Assembly (NCBI GenBank): GCA_041477005.1
Contig: JBGOUJ010000305.1
Coordinates: forward strand, 1-9,050
DNA length: 9,050 nucleotides
From: JBGOUJ01 sp041477005
GTDB lineage: Bacteria > Acidobacteriota > Terriglobia > Bryobacterales > JACQDG01
Reading direction: 5' to 3'
Shown: one piece after another, positions 1 to 8,399 of the stretch
Position numbering within the stretch: the first letter of the stretch is position 1
Layout: each line of letters opens with the position of its first letter
Notes under the pieces: model-generated
What the model saw: only the letters and a program-made list of their open reading frames with translations
What the model was told of the DNA's origin: nothing
Databases searched by the model: none
Translations under genes and position numbers: made by a program

Positions 1-1368
<1,368 letters not shown>

Positions 1369-1372
<4 letters not shown>

Positions 1373-1383
1373 TCCTCCATCAT
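1369..1383 (-). promoter_or_regulatory. Possible four-codon minigene overlapping the typA start
   Basis: Reading the minus strand, ATG ATG GAG GAT TGA runs from 1383 to 1369, and its TGA overlaps the proposed TTG start of typA in the arrangement TTGA. The GGAGG within it could help a terminating ribosome restart on typA. It could instead be chance, or a single-base sequencing loss: one extra T after GAT would fuse the two Met codons in frame to typA. This is inference only; no conservation can be assessed here. Confidence 0.25.
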
Positions 1384-1554
1384 CCCACGACCTTGGCCCC
1401 GCCGCCCACCGAGGCCGTAATCCGGTAGTGGGTCATCCGTTTGGGCGGTGCGTGTCGAGGAGCCGGAGTCGAATTTCCTAAACACCGCTCGAAGGACAGA
1501 GGGAGTTCGGTCTTGCATCGCATGGATTTCCTGCCGCGGACCGGCGCATCCCTG

Positions 1555-1603
1555 ATTTCTGTTTGCCTTTTGCCTTCTGCACTTTGCCTTTGTCTTTCGA
1601 CTT
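1555..1603. repeat. Degenerate heptamer tandem repeat, consensus TTTGCCT
   Basis: Seven consecutive 7-nt units keep register: ATTTCTG, TTTGCCT, TTTGCCT, TCTGCAC, TTTGCCT, TTGTCTT, TCGACTT. The purine-rich complement (AGGCAAA) lies on the minus strand. It sits in the 577-base divergent gap between typA and mreB, where no convincing protein gene was found; small ORFs that cross it owe their Lys/Gln/Arg-rich stretches to the repeat. It resembles in size and style the short tandem heptanucleotide repeats (STRRs) described in cyanobacteria. The rest of 1373-1749 shows no gene; a weak -10-like TAAGAT at 1724-1729 has no properly spaced -35. Confidence 0.6.
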
Positions 1604-1749
1604 TCCAGGTTGGGGATCGCACTGCACCCGGATCGGCGCCAGGCAACCGCGACCGCATACGCTAGGCACTCGAGGTCACCCCGCCCGAGTGATTTACAGA
1701 CGGCATACCGGCCGCCCATGCGCTAAGATTATGAAAACAGACCGCTTGT

Positions 1750-1944
1750 CGCCGCAGGCTGCGGCGTGATACCCTAAAGCTGCAGGTCCCACACTTGACG
1801 TGTGTTTCCGCGTCACGCACTTGCCGTCAATTTCTGTGCAGAAATTGGACGGGCGAACGGGCAGGGGGCAACCCCTTAGGCCCGCCGGAAAACAGGATTA
1901 GTGCCGCGTCCAGCGGGCGGCTGGACCGGAAGGAGTCATTCTCC
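1750..1944 (+). promoter_or_regulatory. Hairpin-rich mreB leader (six consecutive inverted repeats)
   Basis: Six inverted repeats follow one another upstream of mreB. (1) 1750-1756/1760-1766, a perfect 7-bp stem CGCCGCA with a 3-nt loop. (2) 1796-1802/1809-1815, TGACGTG with CGCGTCA, including one G-U. (3) 1824-1836/1839-1852, CCGTCAATTTCTG paired with CAGAAATT plus GACGG around a single bulged G; the 2-nt gap means the terminal pair opens in RNA. (4) 1858-1867/1872-1884, CGGGC plus AGGGG closed by a GCAA (GNRA) tetraloop, with a 3-nt UAG bulge on the 3' side. (5) 1908-1913/1921-1926, GTCCAG with CTGGAC. (6) 1932-1935/1941-1944, which covers the ribosome binding site. Pairings were read by eye. 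Whether this is one structured RNA, a set of protein-binding sites, or coincidental GC-rich palindromes is unknown. None is followed by a T-run, so they are not ordinary intrinsic terminators. Confidence 0.45.
1930..1944 (+). promoter_or_regulatory. mreB ribosome binding site inside a small stem-loop
   Basis: AAGGAG at 1930-1935 is the only good Shine-Dalgarno sequence before the mreB ATG at 1950, but it lies 14 nt away, longer than usual. GGAG (1932-1935) can pair with CTCC (1941-1944) across a 5-nt loop, which would hide the site. The start itself is fixed by the family N-terminus (MNLRSLFS...DLAIDLGTANT). Confidence 0.5.
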
Positions 1945-1949
1945 CGAAC

Positions 1950-2975
<1,026 letters not shown>

Positions 2976-2980
2976 AATGG

Positions 2981-3055
2981 AACCGCAGATGAAAGCAGAT
3001 GCACGCAGACTTGGAAGAGGGTTTTATCTGCGTTTATCTGCGTTCATCTGCGGTT
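2981..3055. repeat. 29-bp-arm inverted repeat of 10-nt GCAGAT steps between mreB and mreC
   Basis: Left arm 2981-3009 and right arm 3027-3055 are complementary at 26 of 29 positions, plus one G-U and two mismatches; the outer 13 bp are perfect. The 17-nt loop is 3010-3026. Each arm is itself a tandem repeat: GCAGA recurs at 2985, 2995 and 3005, and ATCTGCG recurs at 3026, 3036 and 3046, a 10-nt spacing. From memory, repeats of the CGCAGATGAA type occur between genes in several phyla with large environmental genomes. Here the element ends 14 nt before the mreC ATG and takes the place of a normal ribosome binding site. No T-run follows, so a role as RNA stabiliser or partial attenuator is as likely as termination. 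Confidence 0.85.
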
Positions 3056-3069
3056 TCTTGGTTTAGGTG

Positions 3070-4359
3070 ATGGAAACTTTCGTCGCCCGTTATCGCAACC
3101 TCACCGTTTTGGCCCTGGCCATATTCACGCAGCTTCTGCTGCTCGGCTACCAGATTAAGGGCGACCGCGACGTTCGGCTGATCCGGCTGTGGGGTGTGAC
3201 GGCCATTACCCCGGTGGCCCGCGTGGTGCACGGGGGCCATGAGTTTGTGGCCGGGCTGTGGGACCACTACGTTTGGCTCTACGGCGCACAGCAGCAGAAC
3301 GAGCGGCTGCGAGCCGAGCTGGGCCGGCTGAAGCTCGAGAACCAATCGCTGCGCAACGCGCTGGGGACCGCCGATCGCCTGAAGATCCTGGCGGCGTATC
3401 AGCAGGCCATCCCCTCCGAGACCCTGGTGGCGTCGGTGATCGGCGCCGGCGCCAACCCCAATTCCCGCGTCGTTTTCCTCAACAAAGGCTCCGGCGCCGG
3501 CGTCAAGCCGGACATGGCCGTCCTTACGCCGGACGGCATCGTCGGCAAGATCCAATCGGTGTTCCCGGGGGCCTCTCTGGTGTTGCTGATCAGTGATGCC
3601 AACGCTGCCGTGGGCGTGATCCTGGAGAAGAGCCGGGTGCACGGGGTGATGAAGGGAACGGGCCTCAACGAAGCGCGCATCGATTTGATCGCCAACGAGG
3701 AGAAAGTAACAGCGGGCGAGATGGTCTATACCTCCGGCGAGGACCGGATCTATCCCAAGGGACTGCTCGTCGGGACGGTTTCCCACGCGCAATCGGGCCG
3801 GGACTTCCAGGAGATCTCCTTGCAGCCGGGGGCGCGGCTGAATCGGCTGGAAGAGGTCTTGATCGTGACCAAGGGCATGCACCAGGATCTGCCGGAGACG
3901 TTGCCGCGGGCGCAGGCGCCAAAGTCGCTGTTGCCGCCGCCTCCCCCCGAGTCGGGCAATGATCCGCTCGAGGTCGCGCAACCGGTTGCAGCTTCGTCGT
4001 TTGGGGACAACTACGAGCCGCAAACGGACGCCGACCGGCTGAAGAAGCGTTACCGCGATCTGGGCGCCATGCAGGGCCATACCTTCGGCGAAGGGACTCC
4101 TGGCTCGAAGCCCCCGGATTTCAACCTCGGCTGGACGCCGCCCGGGGGGACTCCGCCGCCTCGCCGGCCGGCGGCGACGCCGGGGACGCCACAACCGGGA
4201 TTACCGTCACCGGCGACGTCCCAGGCGGGCACGCCACAACTCGGAACGCCGCAACCCGCGACACAGCAGCGGGGGACGTCCCAGCCGGGGATGCCGCGGC
4301 CGCCCGCCGGAGCTGGGGCCCGGCCGCCGGCGACGCGCACCGCTCCCGTCGAGCGTTGA
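3070..4359 (+). CDS. mreC: Rod shape-determining protein MreC with extended Pro-rich C-terminal tail
   Basis: MreC is a bitopic inner-membrane scaffold whose periplasmic part binds and activates PBP2 and links it to MreB and MreD. From ATG 3070 it is 429 residues; a GTG immediately before (3067) would add one. Order: short cytoplasmic N-terminus, one membrane segment (about residues 9-29), an amphipathic coiled coil starting QQQNERLRAEL (about 74-115), then the double beta-barrel MreC domain (about 117-280), including the family-like SGEDRIYPKGLLVG. After about residue 285 comes a Pro/Gly/Thr/Gln-rich, low-complexity tail absent from shorter family members (about 280-370 residues). There is no clear Shine-Dalgarno site; the stem-loop ends just upstream. 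The stop (4357-4359) is two bases before the mreD ATG, so the two are probably translationally coupled. Confidence 0.95.
   Translation: METFVARYRNLTVLALAIFTQLLLLGYQIKGDRDVRLIRLWGVTAITPVARVVHGGHEFVAGLWDHYVWLYGAQQQNERLRAELGRLKLENQSLRNALGTADRLKILAAYQQAIPSETLVASVIGAGANPNSRVVFLNKGSGAGVKPDMAVLTPDGIVGKIQSVFPGASLVLLISDANAAVGVILEKSRVHGVMKGTGLNEARIDLIANEEKVTAGEMVYTSGEDRIYPKGLLVGTVSHAQSGRDFQEISLQPGARLNRLEEVLIVTKGMHQDLPETLPRAQAPKSLLPPPPPESGNDPLEVAQPVAASSFGDNYEPQTDADRLKKRYRDLGAMQGHTFGEGTPGSKPPDFNLGWTPPGGTPPPRRPAATPGTPQPGLPSPATSQAGTPQLGTPQPATQQRGTSQPGMPRPPAGAGARPPATRTAPVER
4186..4305 (+). repeat. 15-nt tandem repeat coding pentapeptides in the MreC tail
   Basis: Eight imperfect 15-base units beginning at 4186, 4201, 4216, 4231, 4246, 4261, 4276 and 4291 encode TPQPG, LPSPA, TSQAG, TPQLG, TPQPA, TQQRG, TSQPG and MPRPP. 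The tail should lie in the periplasm, as the MreC C-terminus does. Such Pro/Gln/Thr repeats are typically disordered and vary in copy number between strains. No function can be assigned. Confidence 0.8.
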
Positions 4360-4361
4360 CT

Positions 4362-4892
4362 ATGCAGGCGAGCGTCAAAGAGCTGGTGGAAGCCGATGTC
4401 AGCCGCCTGCGGCCCTGGGTCGCCGTGTCGGTGGTGATGGGGGCGTTGCTGTTGCAAGCCTACCTGCCGCTGCTGTTGCCGCTGTTTTCGAGCTACACCA
4501 ACATGGCCGACCTGCCCTTGCTGGTCACCGTTTACCTGGCGTTACTGCGGCGCAGTCCGGTGATTGGCTTGTCGATCGGCCTGGCCGTCGGGTTGGCCCA
4601 GGACAGCCTTTCCCACGGGCCGATCGGCATGTATGGCATTATCAAGACCATCATGGGCTACATCTGCTCTTCGCTCACCCTGGTGATCGCCGTCGAGTCG
4701 CTGGCCACCCGCGTCGTTCTGGTCTGCGGCCTCTACCTGCTCCACCAGGGGATTTTCTGGGCGATGCAGCGCGTGTTGCTCGATCAGCCGATCGACTTCG
4801 CCTGGCAGCGCACGCTGTTGCTGGCGGCCATCAACGGCTTGCTGGCGCTGGCGATCTACCGGTTCCTGGACCGGTTTCGGGAGCGGCTCTGA
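4362..4892 (+). CDS. mreD: Rod shape-determining protein MreD
   Basis: MreD is a small polytopic inner-membrane protein of the elongasome that associates with MreC. The 176-residue product from ATG 4362 is almost entirely hydrophobic, with about five to six predicted membrane segments and a short charged N-terminus (MQASVKELVEADVSRLRPW). It has the family-typical motif region GLAVGLAQDSLSHGPIGMYG (about residues 71-90), similar to the conserved GL..D...G..GLY segment. A TTG at 4356 in the same frame would overlap mreC and add two residues, but the ATG is preferred. The end (TGA 4890-4892) overlaps the mrdA start by one base (TGATG). MreD is poorly conserved in sequence; position between mreC and mrdA makes the call firm. 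Confidence 0.93.
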   Translation: MQASVKELVEADVSRLRPWVAVSVVMGALLLQAYLPLLLPLFSSYTNMADLPLLVTVYLALLRRSPVIGLSIGLAVGLAQDSLSHGPIGMYGIIKTIMGYICSSLTLVIAVESLATRVVLVCGLYLLHQGIFWAMQRVLLDQPIDFAWQRTLLLAAINGLLALAIYRFLDRFRERL

Positions 4893-6850
4893 TGGGAGCG
4901 CCCCTCAGCCCGCTCGACCGCGACAAGACCAAGTTCGCGCAGGGCCGCATCTCCGCCATCCAGTATCTGTGCCTGGCCGTGTTTCTCTACCTGGCTTCCG
5001 GCTTCTGGGAGCTGCAGGTGCAGAGCCCCGATCTGTACGCCGAGCAGGCCGAGCGCAATCGCGTCAAGTGGCTGCCGCTGAAGGCGCCCCGGGGCAAGAT
5101 TCTCGACCGCGACGGCCGCATTCTGGCCGACAATCACTCCACGTTCAGCGTGATCCTTTCGCGGACCAGTTATGACCCCAGCCACCTGCCACTTATCGCC
5201 GACGGCCTGAACCTTCCTTATGAGGAGCTGCAGAGCCGGCTGCGGCGGGCGCGAAACATGCCGGAATACGAGGCGCTGGTGATCAAGAACGGCCTCACCC
5301 AGGCCGAGGTGGCCTTCGTCGAGTCGCATCACCCGGAGTTTCCCGAGCTCGAAATGATCCGCTCCCAGCGCCGGCTCTATCCCGCCGAAGGCTTTGCCTC
5401 CCACCTGATCGGTTACGTGGGCGAGGTCAGCGAGCCGGAGCTCAACCAGCCGCAGTTTGCGACCTACGAGCCCGGGGCGGAGGTGGGCAAGGCCGGCGTC
5501 GAGCGCCAATATAACGACGTCCTGTCGGGCGTCGATGGCCGGCGGCAGGTGATCGTGGACAGCCGCGGTAAGGAGCGCGGCCAGGTCGGCAGCATAGAGG
5601 CCAAGCCGGGACACAGCATTCGCTTGACCGTCGACCTCGATCTGCAAGCCGCCGCCGAGTTGGCCATGGAAACGCGCGTCGGATCCGTCGTTGCCCTCGA
5701 TCCCCACACCGGCGAGGTCTTGGCGCTGGTCAGCACCCCCAACTACGACCCCAACAAGTTTGCCGGGGGCAGGGGCATCAGCGCCGCCGACTGGAAGGCG
5801 CTGTTGAGCAATCCCCACAACCCCCTGCTGAACCGCGCCATCCAGGCGCAGCTCGCCCCCGGCTCGACGTTCAAGCCGTTTGTGGCGCTGGCGGGGCTCG
5901 AAAGCGAGGCGATCGACGAAAACTACACCGCCCACTGCGGCGGCGGCGCATCCTTCTACGGACGCTTTTTCCACTGCTGGGTTAAGGGCGGTCACGGCGG
6001 CGTGTCACTCCACAGAGGCATCACTCAATCCTGCGATGTCTATTTCTATAACGTCGGCAACCGCACCGGCATCGACACCATCGCCGAATATGCCGAAGCG
6101 GTCGGCTTCGGTCACAAGACCGGCATCGACCTGCCCGACGAAAAGGAAGGCGTCATGCCATCCTCGAAGTGGAAGCTGCGAAATTTGCGCCAGAAGTGGT
6201 ACGCCGGCGAAACCATCTCGGTGGCGGTCGGTCAGGGCGCCGTCGCCGTCACGCCGCTCCAGTTGGCCGCCGCCTACGGCGGCATGCTGAACGGCGGCGT
6301 CTGGTACCACCCGCGGCTGGTCTCGGACGAGGAAATGCGCTCCATCCACCCCGATTACACCCCGGCCGAGCCGCGCCGCTTCCCACTCGATCGCGACAAC
6401 ATTGAAAAGATCGCCTCCGGCCTCTGGGCTGTGGTGAACGACGGCGGCACCGGCGTCCGGGCCCATATTCAGGGCTACGACATCATCGGCAAGACCGGCA
6501 GCGCCCAGGTGGCCTCCAACGAGTTCACCAAAGGAAAGAACGAAGAGGACCTCCGCGACAATGCCTGGTTCGTCGGCGCCTATCCCAAGGAAAACCCCGA
6601 GATCGTCGTGGTGGCCCTCTCCCAGTACGAAGAGCACGGCAAGCTCGCCGCGCCGATCGTTCGCGATGTGCTGAAGGCCTATCTCGACAAGAAGATCCGC
6701 CGGGAGTGGACGGAGCGCCGGGAACCGGAAGGAACTCAGAAACCGGAAGTCAGGGGTCAGAAGTCAGAAGCCAGAAGTCAGAAGCCAGAAGTCAGAAACC
6801 AGAAGCCGGAAGGGCCGCCCCCGCCGACGGCTGCCCTGCGCCCCTTCTGA
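4892..6850 (+). CDS. mrdA: Penicillin-binding protein 2 (elongasome transpeptidase) with repeat-encoded C-terminus
   Basis: PBP2 is the class B peptidoglycan D,D-transpeptidase that cross-links strands made by RodA during side-wall growth and is a beta-lactam target. The protein has 652 residues: a short cytoplasmic N-terminus, one membrane anchor (about 21-39), a dimerisation/pedestal domain beginning near PRGKILDRDGR (66-76), then the transpeptidase domain. Active-site motifs are intact: STFK (catalytic Ser325, Lys328), SCD (380-382, the SxD form usual in PBP2) and KTGS (534-537). The start is supported by GGGAG at 4879-4883 and the one-base overlap with mreD. From residue 616 the sequence turns into a charged heptapeptide repeat (QKPEVRG, QKSEARS, QKPEVRN) encoded by 7-nt tandem repeats. 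The transpeptidase fold appears to end near residue 603, so the tail looks acquired and is probably not needed for catalysis. Confidence 0.97.
   Translation: MGAPLSPLDRDKTKFAQGRISAIQYLCLAVFLYLASGFWELQVQSPDLYAEQAERNRVKWLPLKAPRGKILDRDGRILADNHSTFSVILSRTSYDPSHLPLIADGLNLPYEELQSRLRRARNMPEYEALVIKNGLTQAEVAFVESHHPEFPELEMIRSQRRLYPAEGFASHLIGYVGEVSEPELNQPQFATYEPGAEVGKAGVERQYNDVLSGVDGRRQVIVDSRGKERGQVGSIEAKPGHSIRLTVDLDLQAAAELAMETRVGSVVALDPHTGEVLALVSTPNYDPNKFAGGRGISAADWKALLSNPHNPLLNRAIQAQLAPGSTFKPFVALAGLESEAIDENYTAHCGGGASFYGRFFHCWVKGGHGGVSLHRGITQSCDVYFYNVGNRTGIDTIAEYAEAVGFGHKTGIDLPDEKEGVMPSSKWKLRNLRQKWYAGETISVAVGQGAVAVTPLQLAAAYGGMLNGGVWYHPRLVSDEEMRSIHPDYTPAEPRRFPLDRDNIEKIASGLWAVVNDGGTGVRAHIQGYDIIGKTGSAQVASNEFTKGKNEEDLRDNAWFVGAYPKENPEIVVVALSQYEEHGKLAAPIVRDVLKAYLDKKIRREWTERREPEGTQKPEVRGQKSEARSQKPEVRNQKPEGPPPPTAALRPF
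6737..6813 (+). repeat. CAGAAGY heptamer array (11 units) inside the 3' end of mrdA
   Basis: Eleven contiguous 7-nt units in exact register: CAGAAAC, CGGAAGT, CAGGGGT, then CAGAAGT and CAGAAGC alternating for five units, CAGAAAC, CAGAAGC, CGGAAGG. Because 7 is not a multiple of 3, three DNA units give one heptapeptide, and all three frames can be read. The array stays open in the mrdA frame and forms residues 616 to about 641 of the protein. Confidence 0.9.
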
Positions 6851-6944
6851 CTCCAGACTTCTGGCTCCTGGCCCCTGTTGTTGCGGGCCGAAGGAAGGAA
6901 GAAGGCGGAAGCCGCGCTGGTTGTATTCTGGCTCCTGGCTTCTG
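6843..6944 (-). repeat. Inverted copies of the same heptamer between mrdA and rodA
   Basis: Reverse-complement units of the CAGAAGY family occur in two blocks. Block 6843-6877 reads CCTTCTG, ACTCCAG, ACTTCTG, GCTCCTG, GCCCCTG. Block 6924-6944 reads TATTCTG, GCTCCTG, GCTTCTG. With the direct array at 6737-6813 they make a large imperfect inverted repeat spanning the mrdA stop codon. Between them lies a purine-rich run (about 6889-6911). The last block ends 6 nt before the rodA ATG. Confidence 0.8.
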
Positions 6945-6950
6945 TTATTT

Positions 6951-8042
6951 ATGCTTCGCTACGTTTCCATTCGCGACCTGGACTGGACCCTGCTGGGCTT
7001 CGTGCTGGCCATTGCGACGCTGGGGGTGCTGCAAATCTACAGCGCCACGCGGGACACGGTCTGGCACGGCGCGCAGAACAAGCAGGTCCTCTACATCGTG
7101 GTCGGCATCTTGCTGATGTGGCTGATTTCACAGGTGGATTACCACGCCCTGCTCGACCGTGTGCCGCTGCTGTACCTTCTTTCCATCGCCGGGCTGCTGC
7201 TGGTTTACGCCGTGGCGGAGGTGCGCAAGGGGTCCCGGCGGTGGATCCAGTTCGGAGGTTTTACCTTTCAGGTTTCAGAATTCATAAAGTTAGTGTTAAT
7301 ATTATTGGTGGCCCGTTATTTTTCCGAGATGCGCCGGAACACGGTAAGTGGCGCTGACTTGTTGAAAATAGGCGGGTTAGTCGGCTTGCCGATGCTGCTC
7401 GTGATGAAGCAGCCGGATCTGGGCACGGCGCTCACCTACCTGCCCATCGCGGCAGGGGGGGTTCTGCTGGCCGGTCTGCGGTGGAAATACATCGCGCTGC
7501 TGGCGGTGCTAGGGGCTCTGGTCCTGCCGGCGGGATGGCATTTTCTGAAGCCGTATCAGAAGGAGCGGCTGGAGACATGGACCGACCCCGGCCGGGATCC
7601 ACGGGGTCACGGGTACCAGTTGATTCAGTCCCGAATCGCGGTTGGGGCCGGCGGCTTGTGGGGTAAGGGCATCGCCAAGGGGTCGCAAACACAATTGCGC
7701 TTCCTGCCGGTGCCGCACACGGATTTTATTTTTTCGGCTTACGCCGAAGAGCACGGTTTTACCGGGGTGCTGCTGGCCCTGGCGCTGTACTTTGTGGTTC
7801 TGATGCGCATTGTCTACAATGCGCAAACAGCCGCGGACCGCGCAGGAACTTATATCTGCGTGTGCGTCTGCGTGCTGCTGCTGTTTCATTTGTTGGTGAA
7901 CGTGGGCATGGTGATCGGCCGGATGCCGGTCACCGGCATTCCTTTGCCCCTCATGAGCTACGGCGGCTCCAGCATGTTCACGGTTTTCCTGATGCTGGGG
8001 CTGGTGAACAATGTTCGGCTCCGCCGGTTCGTGAACGCGTAG
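6951..8042 (+). CDS. rodA: Peptidoglycan glycosyltransferase RodA (SEDS family)
   Basis: RodA polymerises lipid II into glycan strands in the elongasome and works in a complex with PBP2, encoded just upstream. From ATG 6951 it is 363 residues with about ten membrane segments. Family motifs: QPDLGTAL (154-161), RGHGYQLIQSRIAVGAGG (about 217-234), HTDFIF (256-261; Asp258 corresponds to the essential Asp262 of E. coli RodA), AEEHG, and YGGSS (337-341). The N-terminus MLRYVSIRDLDWTLL fits the family. No Shine-Dalgarno site precedes this ATG; an in-frame TTG at 6921 has GGAAG 9 nt upstream and would add ten residues coded by the heptamer repeat. A patch of rare TTA and ATA codons lies at residues 112-143. 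No terminator-like hairpin with a T-run follows the gene. Confidence 0.97.
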   Translation: MLRYVSIRDLDWTLLGFVLAIATLGVLQIYSATRDTVWHGAQNKQVLYIVVGILLMWLISQVDYHALLDRVPLLYLLSIAGLLLVYAVAEVRKGSRRWIQFGGFTFQVSEFIKLVLILLVARYFSEMRRNTVSGADLLKIGGLVGLPMLLVMKQPDLGTALTYLPIAAGGVLLAGLRWKYIALLAVLGALVLPAGWHFLKPYQKERLETWTDPGRDPRGHGYQLIQSRIAVGAGGLWGKGIAKGSQTQLRFLPVPHTDFIFSAYAEEHGFTGVLLALALYFVVLMRIVYNAQTAADRAGTYICVCVCVLLLFHLLVNVGMVIGRMPVTGIPLPLMSYGGSSMFTVFLMLGLVNNVRLRRFVNA

Positions 8043-8399
8043 GGCGGTAGACTGCAAAACCAGGGAAACGGCGACGCCACCTGGGGGAGTTAGAAGATCG
8101 GCAGCCGGGCGCAATAGTCTGGCCTGCCCAAGAAATTAAAGGATGAACGGGAACCCGAGAATTCTCGCCTGAAGAGCCGGATGAGAGTCCGAGCGGAGGC
8201 AGAGAGCGGTTCCGGTGGCCGGATGGAGCGTTGAGCGCGAGCAGAATTTACAGGCTCCGCTTCCCGGCTGTAGGAAATTCGGTAAGCCGATAACCGAGCC
8301 CGCACCACGGGCGCGCTGTCTGCCAGGTACATCCAAACGCTGGACGTCTCGCTCGCTCAACGAGATCCCCTCCCGGTCCCCATAAAGGGAAGGAATCCC
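8043..8399 (+). promoter_or_regulatory. 357-base gene-free region; candidate structured leader of rng
   Basis: No protein gene was found here on either strand; the long minus ORF that crosses it is antisense to rng. Complementary segments: CCAGG 8060-8064 with CCTGG 8080-8084, with inner GGC/GCC; CAGCCGGG 8102-8109 with CCCGGCTG 8263-8270, perfect over 8 bp; AATTCTCGC 8160-8168 with GCGAG 8237-8241 and AATT 8245-8248 around a 3-nt bulge; GCCGGA 8176-8181 with TCCGGT 8211-8216; CGTTGAGCGCGAG 8229-8241 with CTCG 8348-8351 and CGCTCAACG 8354-8362 around a 2-nt bulge; TCCC 8377-8380 with GGGA 8387-8390 in the rng ribosome binding site. The third and fifth share 8237-8241 and cannot coexist. A palindrome CGAGAATTCTCG lies at 8156-8167. 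This could be a cis-acting or independent RNA; it was not recognised as a known class. Confidence 0.45.

Noticed and set aside
1462..1485. T-loop-like GTCGAATTTCC suggesting a tRNA end
   Set aside because: No acceptor, D or anticodon arm could be found around it, and the flanking T-stem does not pair well.
1795..1823. TTGACG at 1795-1800 as a -35 box
   Set aside because: No -10-like hexamer lies 16-18 nt downstream; the motif is part of a hairpin arm.
4856..6637. Long minus-strand ORFs at 4856-5995 and 6005-6637
   Set aside because: They are antisense shadows of mrdA, produced by high GC at third codon positions.
8174..8212. GAGCCG...CGGTTC resembling group II intron domain V
   Set aside because: The spacing is about 39 rather than 34 nt, the inner stem and catalytic AGC/bulge pattern are absent, and no other intron domain or reverse transcriptase is nearby.
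8043..8399. Region as an RNase P, SRP or tmRNA gene
   Set aside because: GGATGAGAGTCC only loosely resembles the RNase P GAGGAAAGTCC element, and the other universal blocks are missing; no SRP GGAAGGAAGCAGCC-like core or tmRNA tRNA-like ends were seen.
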